The notes under the pieces: generated by a model
The model's database searches: none
The model's input: the letters and a program-made list of their open reading frames with translations, nothing else
What the model was told of the DNA's origin: nothing
Position numbers and translations under genes: made by a program
NCBI GenBank assembly: GCA_963833505.1
Contig: CAWHYG010000007.1
Coordinates: 1,922,001 to 1,986,000 of the forward strand
DNA from: CAWHYG01 sp963833505
Lineage (GTDB): Bacteria; Eisenbacteria; RBG-16-71-46; CAIMUX01
Reading direction: 5' to 3'
Length of the DNA stretch: 64,000 nucleotides
Shown: one piece after another, positions 8,273 to 16,368 of the stretch
How positions within the stretch are numbered: the stretch's first letter is position 1
Layout: each line of letters opens with the position of its first letter

Positions 8273-9366
8273 CGATACTCGACGACAATGCGGGGGTCTC
8301 CGCCCAAACCGGGAAGATACCGCTCCTGGGGCTGGACGCCGAAGGCATGCGTGGCGCGGGCGGCCCGCTGGCCGGTTTGGCCGCCTTCCGCGCGCGGCAG
8401 GTCGCCCGCTGGCTCTACGTGCGCGGAGAGACCCGCTTCGAGGCCATGACCGACATCACGCGCTCCCTCCGCGAAGAGCTGGGCCGGTCATACTCCCTGG
8501 ATCCCGATCCCATCGCCGATCTTCGCCGCTCCCAGGAGGACGACGCGTTCAAGCTGCTCTTCCGGCTGTCGGACGGCCGGAAGGTCGAGGCGGTCCTCAT
8601 CCAGACCCCCAAGCGCCGCACCATCTGCGTCTCTTCCCAGGCCGGCTGCGCCTACGGGTGCCGGTTCTGCGCTACCGCCGCGATGGGCCCCGGCCGGAAT
8701 CTGACCGTCCGGGAGATCGTCTCCCAGGTCCTGGCCGTCCGGATCCTGATGCGCCGGGAAGGCATGCCGCGGGGACACAACATCGTCTTCATGGGGATGG
8801 GAGAGCCTCTGGCGAACCTCGACAACCTCGTGCCGGCGCTGCGGCTTCTCCAGGATGACGAGGGGCTTTCCATCAGCCGGAGACGGATCACCGTGTCCAC
8901 CGTCGGAGTGATTCCGTCCATTCTGGCCCTGGCCGAATCGGACGTGGCCGCCCGCCTGGCCTTTTCGCTCAACGCCACCACCGACGACGTCCGGACCGCG
9001 CTCATGCCGGTGAACAAGAAGTATCCCTTCCGCGACGTGTTCGAGGCGCTCCGGCGATATCAGAAGGGGCGGCGGATGCGCGTCAGTCTGGAATACGTCC
9101 TTCTCTCCGGTATCAACGACTCGCGCGAGGATGCGCTTCGGCTGGCCGGCTTCGCCCGGGAGCTGCGGTTCAAGGTCAACCTCATCGCCTTCAACCCGCA
9201 TGCGGCCGCGCCCTATCAGCCGACGCCCGAGGACGGAGTGGCCCGCTTCGTCGAGACGATGTACCCGATCGCGCCGACCGTGACCCTGCGTTACAGCAAG
9301 GGCCGGGACATCCTGGCCGCGTGTGGCCAGCTTTCGACCGCGTGGAGCGAGAGCAAGGCGGAGTGA
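8269..9366 (+). CDS. rlmN: dual-specificity 23S rRNA/tRNA adenine-C2 methyltransferase RlmN
   Basis: Radical-SAM enzyme that methylates C2 of A2503 in 23S rRNA and A37 in some tRNAs. 365 aa, the normal length. The N-terminal accessory domain (about 18-110) is followed by the radical-SAM cluster motif CAYGCRFC (Cys127, Cys131, Cys134), MGMGEPLANLDN for SAM binding, and VSLEYVLLSGIND. The C-terminal AACGQL carries the cysteine equivalent to the catalytic Cys355 of E. coli, and Cys120 precedes the cluster. The start is the fourth unit of an 80-bp repeat array, in an ATGA overlap with the preceding mini-ORF; there is only a weak GGGAAG 2 nt upstream. Residues 1-24 are therefore a repeat-derived lead-in, and the RlmN fold proper begins around LLGLDAEGM. 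Confidence 0.95.
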   Translation: MTILDDNAGVSAQTGKIPLLGLDAEGMRGAGGPLAGLAAFRARQVARWLYVRGETRFEAMTDITRSLREELGRSYSLDPDPIADLRRSQEDDAFKLLFRLSDGRKVEAVLIQTPKRRTICVSSQAGCAYGCRFCATAAMGPGRNLTVREIVSQVLAVRILMRREGMPRGHNIVFMGMGEPLANLDNLVPALRLLQDDEGLSISRRRITVSTVGVIPSILALAESDVAARLAFSLNATTDDVRTALMPVNKKYPFRDVFEALRRYQKGRRMRVSLEYVLLSGINDSREDALRLAGFARELRFKVNLIAFNPHAAAPYQPTPEDGVARFVETMYPIAPTVTLRYSKGRDILAACGQLSTAWSESKAE

Positions 9367-9454
9367 CCAGCGGCGCTCACCGCCTCTCGAGTGCGGCCAG
9401 CTCTCACAGAAGGCTCGCGGTCCCGGACCCGCTCGCCTCTGACGCGACGGCTGC

Positions 9455-10567
9455 CTACGCCGGCGTCGGCTGACTCCCCGGGCCTGCCGGAACCGCCGGA
9501 GCGACCGGAGCGGCCGGGGCCGGCTGAACCCGCCCGAACCGGCTCAGGATGATCGCGCCGAGGCCGATCGAGGCCGAGACGAAGATGACCGCTTCTCCGA
9601 AGACGGCGACCGCGATGCCGAGGAAGTGGAGCGGACCGCTCGCCAGGCGCAGGAGCGAAGCAATGAGCGGGACCCCTTCGAAGAGAACCACGCCGAGCAG
9701 GACCGCGCGGATCAGCCCGGCCCGATCCGTGGCGTTTCCGCCGATCAGGCGCAGTCCGACCAGCGAGGCCACGATCAACCCGCCAACAATGAGCGCCAGC
9801 AGCAAGGCGACCGGAGAGATCAGCGCGAGCGGAATGCCCACGATCGTGACGCAGAGCAGGAGAAACGCGACCGGATACAGGATCAGGACGGCGAGCCCGG
9901 TCCCGAGGCTCCACCAGAGATGCGTTTCGACATAGGCTGCGGTCACGCGGACGCGCCGTTCCGCCAGACCCACGACGATCCAGGCCGCAAGGAGCAGGAA
10001 CAGCATCCAGACCAGGTGAAGCGTCACCGAGAGGAACCCGAACCTCCGGTGCGGCCTCGCCAGGCCGAGCAATCCCATCGGGACGAAGCGCATGCCGACG
10101 TTCTGGCCGCCGAGGTGCGCTTCCGGCCCGCGCTGGACGGATCCGCCGATCGAGACCGCATCGCCTTCGATGCTCCCCGTCCCTTCCAGTTTCACGTTGC
10201 CGCCGATGGAAACAGCGTCGCCGCGCACCTTGCCCCGCACGGTCACGTTCCCGCCGATGGACACGACGTCGCCGGAAACGACCTGGTTCTCCTCGATCGT
10301 GATGTCCTCGCCCATCCGGACGAGATCGTTGCCGTTTCCGTGGGCGTGGATCCGCCCGGGATGGATCTCGATGGCGTTGGTGTCACTGCCGTCGGTCGTG
10401 ATATCCACCCGCACGTGGCCGGGATGGGGCCGCGCGGACGTCGACACGTTGAGCGTGTCGGTGCCCAGGACCCGGATCTTGCCCGCCCAGGCGGATCCGG
10501 CCCAGGCCGCCAGCGCGAGGACAGCGATCGCCGGGACGATCCTGATGTCAATTCTGCGGCTTCGCAT
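9455..10567 (-). CDS. membrane protein with bactofilin-like polymer-forming repeats
   Basis: A 370-aa envelope protein. A signal peptide (IVPAIAVLALAAWAGSAWA) is followed by an extracytoplasmic region. At about residues 85-155 are three short beta-repeats of the polymer-forming/bactofilin type, 'GDVVSIGGNVTVRGKVRGDAVSIGGNV' in pattern (given here in parts). The second half has four to five hydrophobic segments (WMLFLLLAAWIVVGL, then GLAVLILYPVAFLLL and others) and a Pro/Ala-rich tail. Its 5' end overlaps the anti-sigma gene by 20 nt, so the two are coupled. The context suggests it belongs to the sigma/anti-sigma envelope-stress regulon. Exact function unknown. Confidence 0.72.
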   Translation of the reverse strand: MRSRRIDIRIVPAIAVLALAAWAGSAWAGKIRVLGTDTLNVSTSARPHPGHVRVDITTDGSDTNAIEIHPGRIHAHGNGNDLVRMGEDITIEENQVVSGDVVSIGGNVTVRGKVRGDAVSIGGNVKLEGTGSIEGDAVSIGGSVQRGPEAHLGGQNVGMRFVPMGLLGLARPHRRFGFLSVTLHLVWMLFLLLAAWIVVGLAERRVRVTAAYVETHLWWSLGTGLAVLILYPVAFLLLCVTIVGIPLALISPVALLLALIVGGLIVASLVGLRLIGGNATDRAGLIRAVLLGVVLFEGVPLIASLLRLASGPLHFLGIAVAVFGEAVIFVSASIGLGAIILSRFGRVQPAPAAPVAPAVPAGPGSQPTPA

Positions 10568-11192
10568 GATTCACCCCCCTCACTCGTTTCTGGCTCGCGG
10601 CCGTGACGCGCCAGAGCAGAAGCGTCGCGCCGGCGATTCCGAGCAACAGGGCGGCCCAGATCGAGCCGCCGATCCCCCCGAGAACGACCCGCGCGACCTT
10701 GCCCAACGGCGAGAAATGGCTGAACAAGGACGTGACGAAGTTCGAAGCGGTCTTGAAATCCGCGATCCAGTGGAGAACGTCATCGAGGATCCCCACGCCC
10801 TCACCGACCCCTCCGCCCACGACCCGATCGATCGGAGTCATGGAGCGCCCTGGCCAGAGCAGCGCGACCAGCACCACGATGACCGCCAACCCCGCCAGAC
10901 CGCCGGCGGCCGCGATCCAGCTCGGCCGCAGCGCGCCCACGCGCAACGGGCGGGCCGGCTGGGCCGTCCGTCGCGCCTGGATCGAAGCCAGAACGAGAAT
11001 TTCCTCCAGATCGTCCGGAAAAACGGGAGCCGGCAGCTCCGTCAGATCGCGGGCCAAACGGCGGAGGCCAGCCACTTCCATCCGGCAATCGGCGCACGTG
11101 ACCAGGTGGCTTTCCACCAGGCGCCTCTGGTCCGAAGCGAGCTCGCCCGTTGCGAATTCCTGGACCAGTTCTTTGTCGTAGGTGCAGCTCAT
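10548..11192 (-). CDS. membrane-anchored anti-sigma factor with putative zinc finger
   Basis: A 214-aa single-pass membrane protein. The cytoplasmic N-terminus has a zf-HC2/ZAS-type zinc motif HLVTCADC (His-x3-Cys-x2-Cys) with an upstream Cys (MSC). A transmembrane segment follows at about 93-112 (GLAGLAVIVVLVALLW), then a second hydrophobic stretch near the C-terminus. Such proteins hold an ECF sigma factor inactive until an envelope signal arrives. The frame extends to 11210, and an ATG at 11204 or a GTG at 11210 are alternative starts; MSC was chosen because family members usually begin there. The ECF sigma gene lies upstream on the same strand, but unusually 342 nt away. Confidence 0.8.
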   Translation of the reverse strand: MSCTYDKELVQEFATGELASDQRRLVESHLVTCADCRMEVAGLRRLARDLTELPAPVFPDDLEEILVLASIQARRTAQPARPLRVGALRPSWIAAAGGLAGLAVIVVLVALLWPGRSMTPIDRVVGGGVGEGVGILDDVLHWIADFKTASNFVTSLFSHFSPLGKVARVVLGGIGGSIWAALLLGIAGATLLLWRVTAASQKRVRGVNHAKPQN

Positions 11193-11534
11193 CGGCCTTC
11201 CCATTTCCACGCGTTCACTCCGTTGCGATTCCGGAGGCTTCTACCGTTCCCTACCGTCACGCCGTTGCGATCCCGGAGGCTTCTACCGTTCCCTACGTTC
11301 CGCCGGGTGGGTTCGTTGCCGGGTTTCTCCGGACCTCTCGAAAAAAGGGCCGCGACCGCCCTGGTGCCCCGGGGCCGATGCGGGCCAGTCTCCGGCGCGA
11401 CGGGCACAATCCGGCACCTCCAACACATCGGGTGCGATCCCGCGCCGCCGCGCGCGTCGGGCACGATCCGGCGCCTCTTCCGATGGTTTCGCCCGTCCCC
11501 CTGGAAGCCGCCTCGGGCCGCACTGCGGGCCGGA
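11193..11534. other. gap between sigma and anti-sigma genes with a 42-bp tandem repeat
   Basis: No gene is supported here. It contains the 42-bp duplication described separately and, at about 11400-11480, two diverged copies of a GGGCACAATCCGGC / GGGCACGATCCGGC segment spaced about 60 nt apart. The minus frame is open, but only because of GC bias. Confidence 0.5.
11220..11297. repeat. 42-bp tandem duplication between sigma and anti-sigma genes
   Basis: Copy 1 begins at 11220 and copy 2 at 11262 (CCGTTGCGAT then CCGGAGGCTTCTACCG), with one mismatch seen in the first 35 bases. It lies directly before the anti-sigma start, so it may influence translation or act as an added spacer. Confidence 0.85.
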
Positions 11535-12122
11535 TCACAAGTGTTCATGGCCCGCTCCCGCCGCTCGTTCCTGGTTCTCCATCCAGGCCCTGAGCTGATT
11601 CTGGCCGCGATGCAATCGAGATCGGACTGTTCCGAGGGGAACGTTGAGGATCTCGGCGATCTCATCGTAGGAGAGCTGCTGCACGTGGCGAAGGTGGATC
11701 ACAGCGCGAGTCTGGGGAGACAACCGGTTCACGAGGCCTTCCAATCGTTGGAGCGACCTCTCCTGCTCCGAGTCTTCATCCGGCGTCGGCTTCGGATCCA
11801 CGAGGACTAGAGGCTTTCGGCCCTCCTCGGGTTCGGCGTCGAGGGATTCCATCCGCTTTCGACTGCGCAGGAAGTCGAGCGCGGTGTTGGTGGCGATCCT
11901 GCTGATCCAGTAGGGAAATCGCCGGCTCGGGTCGAACCGGTCGAGCGAACGGAAGACCTTGACGAAAGTCTCCTGGGTGATGTCGCGGGCGTCTTCGGTG
12001 TTCTGCACGATCCGCCAGACCAGCCAGTAGACGTTCTTCTGGTGCCGGCGCACCAGAAGGCGGAACGCCTCCTCATCGCGCCCCAGGCAGCGCCGGACGA
12101 GATCGGCGTCCGCGTCGCTCAT
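11535..12122 (-). CDS. ECF-type RNA polymerase sigma factor (sigma-70 family, RpoE-like)
   Basis: A 195-aa sigma factor with only regions 2 and 4. Region 2 (about 8-80) includes YWLVWRIVQNTEDARDITQETFVKVFRSL, the usual -10-recognising and core-binding segment (key part DITQETFVKVF). Region 4 (about 130-185) has LSPQTRAVIHLRHVQQLSYDEIAEILNVPLGTVRSRL, with the helix-turn-helix EIAEILNVPLGTVRSRLHR. The linker is about 30 acidic residues. It heads a group with the anti-sigma factor and bactofilin-like membrane protein, which together look like an envelope-stress switch. Targets cannot be inferred. Confidence 0.93.
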   Translation of the reverse strand: MSDADADLVRRCLGRDEEAFRLLVRRHQKNVYWLVWRIVQNTEDARDITQETFVKVFRSLDRFDPSRRFPYWISRIATNTALDFLRSRKRMESLDAEPEEGRKPLVLVDPKPTPDEDSEQERSLQRLEGLVNRLSPQTRAVIHLRHVQQLSYDEIAEILNVPLGTVRSRLHRGQNQLRAWMENQERAAGAGHEHL

Positions 12123-12463
12123 CGCTTTCGCGGGCAGGCCGGCCGTTCAGCCGGTCTCGATCGCCGATCCGACCCCGGAAACCAATCGGCTCGAACACAG
12201 CAATTCATTGAGGTATAGATAGTTATAGGTGCAGGTGGAGACTAGGGGCGCGCCGCCGGCGTGTCAAGCCGAAAGGACCGGGCGGCGGGCGGGGACCCAC
12301 CGATCCGTAGTGGAAGCGGCGGACCGTCGCTTGACGACTCGGCAACGGCGGCCTAGCCTTTCGTCTGGTCTCGCTCCGCGCCGAGTCCGTGGAGCGCCTT
12401 CCGAACCAGTGCCTGGGTCGGGAAGCCGTTGGAAACCGACCGCCGAAACGGAGAGCAGATCCC
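12123..12463. other. divergent promoter region between sigma factor and eno
   Basis: A 341-bp gap. An AT-rich island at about 12190-12235 (ATTGAGGTATAGATAGTTATAGG) stands out in very GC-rich DNA and has several TATA-like boxes on both strands, so it probably holds promoters for the sigma gene (leftward) and perhaps eno (rightward). I cannot assign -35/-10 pairs with confidence. GGAGAG at 12450-12455 is the eno ribosome-binding site. Confidence 0.5.
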
Positions 12464-13750
12464 ATGACGATGATCGAGCAGGTGTTCTCGAGGGAGATCC
12501 TCGATTCCCGAGGGAATCCCACGGTCGAGGTCGAAGTGCTTTTGAGCAGCGGCGGGAAGGGCCGGGCGGCGGTGCCTTCCGGGGCATCGACCGGCGAGCA
12601 CGAGGCGCTGGAGTTGCGGGACGGCGCCCCCGATCGCTACCTCGGGAAGGGGGTCCAGAAAGCGGTCGACAACGTCATGGAGAGGATCGCCCCCGCCCTG
12701 GTCGGCCACGACGCGCTGGACCAGTGCCATGTCGACCAGCTCCTCTCTGATCTCGACGGGACGGAGAACAAGTCCAAGCTGGGGGCGAACGCGATGCTCG
12801 GCGTCTCGATGGCGGTCGCGCGGGCCGGGGCGGATGCGCTGGAACTTCCCCTCTACCGGTACATCGGCGGCGTTCGAGCGCGGGTCCTGCCCGTCCCGAT
12901 GATGAACGTCCTGAACGGCGGGCGGCACGCGGACAACAACGTCGATCTCCAGGAATTCATGATCATGCCGGTGGGCGCGCCGAACTTCCGCGAGGCTTTG
13001 CGGATGGGCGCAGAGGTCTTCCATCATCTGAAGAAGGTCCTCGACCTGCGCGGGTACTCCACGGCCGTGGGCGACGAGGGCGGGTTTGCTCCCAATCTGA
13101 AGTCCAACCGCGAAGCGCTCGAGCTGCTGGTCGAGGCCATCGGCAAGGCGGGCTACAGTCCCCGGGACGAGGTCGCGCTGGCTCTGGATCCCGCGGCGAG
13201 CGAGTTCTTCATCGGCGGCAAGTACGTGCTCGGGGCGGAAGAGAAGACCGAATACACCGCGAAGGACATGGTCGAGTTCTATTCCGGCCTCATCCGCGAC
13301 TTTCCCATCGTCTCGATCGAGGATGGCCTCGCCCAGGACGACTGGGAAGGCTGGAAGCTCATGACCCAGACGCTCGGACGGAAGGTCATGCTGGTCGGCG
13401 ACGACATCTTCGTCACCAATCCGAAGAGGCTCCAGCGGGGCCTGGACGAAGGCGTGGCCAATTCGATCCTCATCAAGCTGAACCAGATCGGCACGGTCAC
13501 GGAGACCCTCGAGACCATGGATCTGGCCCGGTCGCACGCCTACACACTGGTGGTCTCCCACCGGTCGGGAGAGACCGAGGACACGTTCATCTCGGATCTG
13601 GCCGTGGCCATGAACACTGGATTCATCAAGACGGGATCCCTCTGCCGTTCGGAGCGGATCGCCAAATACAATCAGTTGTTGCGCATCGAGGAAGAGCTGG
13701 GAAGCCAGGCGATCTATCCGGGGCGGACGGCGCTTCGGGCCTGGCTCTGA
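12464..13750 (+). CDS. eno: enolase (phosphopyruvate hydratase)
   Basis: Glycolytic enzyme converting 2-phosphoglycerate to phosphoenolpyruvate. 428 aa, the standard length. Visible motifs: DSRGNPTVEVEV at the N-terminus, GASTGEHEALELRDG (substrate loop), metal ligands in ALDPAASEF and SIEDGLAQDDWEGW, the catalytic lysine region LIKLNQIGTVTE, and VVSHRSGETEDTFISDLAVA. The frame opens 25 codons earlier, but MTMIEQVFSREI at 12464 matches family N-termini and has GGAGAG 8 nt upstream. It is followed after 19 nt by an ftsB-like gene, a common eno-ftsB neighbourhood. Confidence 0.97.
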   Translation: MTMIEQVFSREILDSRGNPTVEVEVLLSSGGKGRAAVPSGASTGEHEALELRDGAPDRYLGKGVQKAVDNVMERIAPALVGHDALDQCHVDQLLSDLDGTENKSKLGANAMLGVSMAVARAGADALELPLYRYIGGVRARVLPVPMMNVLNGGRHADNNVDLQEFMIMPVGAPNFREALRMGAEVFHHLKKVLDLRGYSTAVGDEGGFAPNLKSNREALELLVEAIGKAGYSPRDEVALALDPAASEFFIGGKYVLGAEEKTEYTAKDMVEFYSGLIRDFPIVSIEDGLAQDDWEGWKLMTQTLGRKVMLVGDDIFVTNPKRLQRGLDEGVANSILIKLNQIGTVTETLETMDLARSHAYTLVVSHRSGETEDTFISDLAVAMNTGFIKTGSLCRSERIAKYNQLLRIEEELGSQAIYPGRTALRAWL

Positions 13751-13769
13751 TCCCGGACGGAGAGAGGTC

Positions 13770-14297
13770 ATGTTCGGAAGGCGATCCCGGCGGTTTTCTG
13801 GTTCCTCGAACGGAGGGCGCGCGGTCCTCTCGGGGCTTTCGAATCTGAAGCCCCGGGGCTGGTCCGTGGTCGAGAAGGGCCGGCGTTGGACCGAGCCCGG
13901 CAGCGAGGGCGACCGCTACCTCCGGCATCTCTGGGGTTCCCGGCGCGGCGGCCTCTACCGGATCGCCCTGGCGGCGCTGGCGGCCTACGGGCTCTACAAC
14001 CTGCTCGCAAGCGGCCATGGGCTGTTGCGGATCCAGGCCCTGGCCCGAGAGGAAGCCACGTTGCGCGAGCGGCGGACGATGCTCGTCGAGCAGAAGACGC
14101 AGGTCGAGGACGAGATCAACGAGCCGCGGTCGCTGAGCGACGAGCGCGGCCTGCGGGAGAAGTACCTCCAGCGACGGAAGAACGAGATCGTCTTCTATGC
14201 GCATCGGGCGCCGGCGGGCGCCGCGGGCGACTCGAGCGCACCGGGGGCGGGTGGCATCGGCTGGGGCGGGGACTCGACGGTCGTGGTGGGGCGGTGA
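13770..14297 (+). CDS. FtsB/DivIC-family septum formation initiator
   Basis: A 175-aa single-pass membrane protein of the divisome. Layout: basic cytoplasmic tail of about 70 residues, transmembrane segment at about 65-82 (YRIALAALAAYGLYNLL), a coiled coil (IQALAREEATLRERRTMLVEQKTQVEDEI in heptads), then LREKYLQRRKNEIVFY, the conserved short motif after the coil in FtsB/DivIC proteins. The N-terminal tail is longer than in E. coli FtsB, and the C-terminus is Gly/Ala-rich. It sits directly downstream of eno, as in many bacteria, and is probably co-transcribed with it. Confidence 0.8.
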   Translation: MFGRRSRRFSGSSNGGRAVLSGLSNLKPRGWSVVEKGRRWTEPGSEGDRYLRHLWGSRRGGLYRIALAALAAYGLYNLLASGHGLLRIQALAREEATLRERRTMLVEQKTQVEDEINEPRSLSDERGLREKYLQRRKNEIVFYAHRAPAGAAGDSSAPGAGGIGWGGDSTVVVGR

Positions 14298-14325
14298 GCG
14301 GGGGGCCTTTGGAGAATCTGGGCCG

Positions 14326-14354
14326 TTGACATTCCTGGAGCTTTGGGATAAGGT
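14326..14354 (+). promoter_or_regulatory. candidate promoter of tRNA-fMet
   Basis: A perfect -35 TTGACA (14326-14331), a 17-nt spacer and a weak -10 TAAGGT (14349-14354). Transcription would start near 14361, about 17 nt before the mature tRNA. Confidence 0.55.
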
Positions 14355-14377
14355 CCCGGTTCGTGCTCGAACATTGA

Positions 14378-14451
<74 letters not shown>

Positions 14452-14455
14452 CTTT

Positions 14456-14490
14456 GGGGTCGCGGCGATGGGCCGTGACCCCCTTTCTTT
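14456..14490 (+). terminator. rho-independent terminator after tRNA-fMet
   Basis: Stem GGGGTCGCGGC (14456-14466) pairs with GCCGTGACCCC (14472-14482), 11 pairs including one G:T, with a 5-nt loop, followed by CTTTCTTT. It separates the housekeeping unit from the defence island. Confidence 0.8.
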
Positions 14491-14665
14491 CTGCGGCAAC
14501 CCGGACCCCCGACGATTCCCCGGTCGACGCCCCCCTGGTTCGCGACCTCGGGCGGCCGTCGACGATCGTCGTCCTCCTCGTGGGCAAGGGCCCAAGGAGA
14601 GGACCGAGGTCGGGGACAACCTCGGGCCGGCTCGGGAGTCGGAACCTTCTTCGGCGAAGAACAGC

Positions 14666-14694
14666 TTGAGTTTTCTGAGGCAGCACCTTAGATT
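14666..14694 (+). promoter_or_regulatory. candidate promoter of the DUF4143 ATPase gene
   Basis: TTGAGT (14666-14671), a 17-nt spacer, then TAGATT (14689-14694), with the ATG only 8 nt further at 14703. No ribosome-binding site fits, so a leaderless or near-leaderless mRNA is suggested. Confidence 0.5.
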
Positions 14695-14702
14695 TCTCAT
14701 CA

Positions 14703-15884
14703 ATGCGATATATCACCCGCGCACTGGAGCGACAGGTGGCCGCGGCGAGCCGCAGCTTCCCTGCGCTCGTCCTGACCGGACCCCGTCGGGCAGGCAAGAC
14801 ATTCCTGCTTCAACATTTGTTCCCTCGCGCCGGTTATTACCTGTTCGAAGACCCCGACATTGTGGCCCGGTTTCGCGCCGACCCCCAAGGGTTCCTCGAC
14901 GATGTCAAGACTCCAGCCATCCTGGACGAGATCCAAAACGTCCCCGAGGTGTTCAACTATGTTCGCAGCCGCATCGACCGAGCCCCCCGGCGGAAGGGAC
15001 ACTGGTTCCTGACCGGATCGCAAGAGGCGGGACTGATGCGCAACGTGACCGAGTCCATGGCCGGGCGCGCCGCCGTCCTGCAGCTCTTGCCGATGTCCGC
15101 GGTTGAAACACCGAAGGCCGGGATCCTGCGGGGCGGATTTCCGGAGGTCCTGGCCAATCCCCGAGCGGCCTCCCTCTGGTTCAGCTCGTATCTGCAGACC
15201 TATCTGGAGCGGGACGTCCGGTCCCTGTCCGCCATCCATGACCTGTCGACGTTCCGCCGCTTCCTGGCCTTGCTGGCAACCCGGCACGGCCAGGTGCTCA
15301 ACAAGACCGATCTGGCTGCTCCTTTGGGCATGAGCGTACCCGGCATAGCGTCGTGGCTGAGCATTCTCGAAGCAACGCACCAGATCCTGATCATCCCGCC
15401 GTTTTTCGAAAATCTCGGCAAGCGCCTGATCAAGTCACCCCGGGTCTACATCGCCGACTCCGGCCTCGCCTGCCACCTGCTCGGGATCGAGAGCGAGGCG
15501 GAGTTGAAAAGATCGCCGCTGCTCGGGCCGATCTTCGAAGGGTTCATCGCGTCGGAGATCCTGAAGGCCCAGCTCAACGCGGGCCGGCGTCGCGAGATCT
15601 ACTACTTCCGGGATCAGCAGGGCCTCGAGGTCGACTTCGTTCTCCCCCGGAAGGGCGGGGGCCTTCGCCTGGTCGAGGCCAAGGCGACCAGGACTCCGGT
15701 ACCCGCGATGGCCGGGCCGATGCGGCGCCTGGCGACCGCCTGGAAGGACTCCGCCGCGAGGCGTGGCCCCGTGGAGATGCTCCTGGTCCACCAACCCTCG
15801 CCCTCGGTCGTGGCTGGCAGCGCCCTGGCTCCGGCAGTCCAGGCGCTCCCGTGGCCGGAATTCCTATCGAGAATCCTCGGCTAG
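14703..15884 (+). CDS. AAA_14/DUF4143-family P-loop ATPase
   Basis: A 393-aa ATP-binding protein. N-terminal AAA_14 domain with Walker A GPRRAGKT (26-33) and Walker B ILDEIQ (73-78), then FLTGSQ as a sensor-like segment. The C-terminal DUF4143 domain (about 195-350) has YIADSGLACHLLGI and, near its end, GLEVDFVLPRKGGGLRLVEAKAT. The last piece (D..FVL...G....VEAKAT) resembles the core of a PD-(D/E)XK nuclease fold often noted in this family. These stand-alone genes are common in accessory regions and their function is unknown. It is the first gene after the tRNA-fMet terminator and is transcribed away from the tRNA. Confidence 0.87.
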   Translation: MRYITRALERQVAAASRSFPALVLTGPRRAGKTFLLQHLFPRAGYYLFEDPDIVARFRADPQGFLDDVKTPAILDEIQNVPEVFNYVRSRIDRAPRRKGHWFLTGSQEAGLMRNVTESMAGRAAVLQLLPMSAVETPKAGILRGGFPEVLANPRAASLWFSSYLQTYLERDVRSLSAIHDLSTFRRFLALLATRHGQVLNKTDLAAPLGMSVPGIASWLSILEATHQILIIPPFFENLGKRLIKSPRVYIADSGLACHLLGIESEAELKRSPLLGPIFEGFIASEILKAQLNAGRRREIYYFRDQQGLEVDFVLPRKGGGLRLVEAKATRTPVPAMAGPMRRLATAWKDSAARRGPVEMLLVHQPSPSVVAGSALAPAVQALPWPEFLSRILG

Positions 15885-16368
15885 CGCGAAACGGCATCGA
15901 CGGCATTGCATTTCGGCTGGATTGAAGTTCCGGACGCGGCTTGAAGTCAGCTAGTTTCTGGCGGTCTGCCACCGCAGGTCGCCCTCAAGTCGACCGAACC
16001 GCCTGCCGGCGGAACGGACGCTCCTCCGGCTCGGTACGCCGCAGTGATTGAAGGGGTGCATGCTCGGCAAAGGGACCCTCCGGAGACTCGGCAAGGCTGC
16101 GGGCCCGATGTCCGTCGTGATGGTCTTGCTCCTGCTGTTTCGCGCTCGAGAACCGCGCTAACCCGCTCATTCAAGACTACGGTCGCTTCGCCGGAGTAGA
16201 TGTCTGGCATGGCGATCAATCATGGCTCGATATTCCGCCAGGCGGTGGCACATTTTCAAGTGTGGTCTCGGTGCGCCAAAGGCCCCGGTTACGAGCTGGT
16301 GCGGACGGTTCACGCTGAGGACGACGGTGCCCTCGGCCGCCCGCACTTGTTGGCGACCCGCCCGCCCC
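15885..16368. other. intergenic region between the DUF4143 gene and the defence operon
   Basis: 484 bp lying between convergent genes. Short open frames exist on both strands, but none has a ribosome-binding site or recognisable motif. No terminator with a T tract and no copy of the tRNA 3' end was seen. Confidence 0.5.

Larger units (their letters stand above)
8029..8348 (+). repeat. 80-bp tandem repeat, four copies, ending in the start of rlmN
   Basis: Units start with ATGAC at 8029, 8109, 8189 and 8269, an exact 80-bp period. Units 1 and 3 resemble each other (GATGACGAAGC...GCTGCCGCC) and units 2 and 4 resemble each other (GACGACAATGCGG...GTCTCCGCC), so a 160-bp pair was itself duplicated. 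The first three units are complete mini-ORFs; the fourth is the 5' end of rlmN. The period is not a multiple of 3, so each unit shifts frame and is joined to the next by an ATGA stop/start overlap. Confidence 0.93.

Noticed and set aside
8029..8348. CRISPR array
   Set aside because: The 80-bp units are contiguous with no unique spacers, and the last unit is the start of rlmN; it is a tandem duplication.
11189..11665. 158-codon minus frame bridging sigma and anti-sigma genes
   Set aside because: It is out of frame with both genes, Arg/Gly-rich, and includes the 42-bp repeat; a GC-bias artefact.
15947..16219. 90-codon minus-strand frame in the gap before the helicase gene
   Set aside because: No ribosome-binding site, no family resemblance and a low-complexity Gly/Pro/Arg C-terminus.
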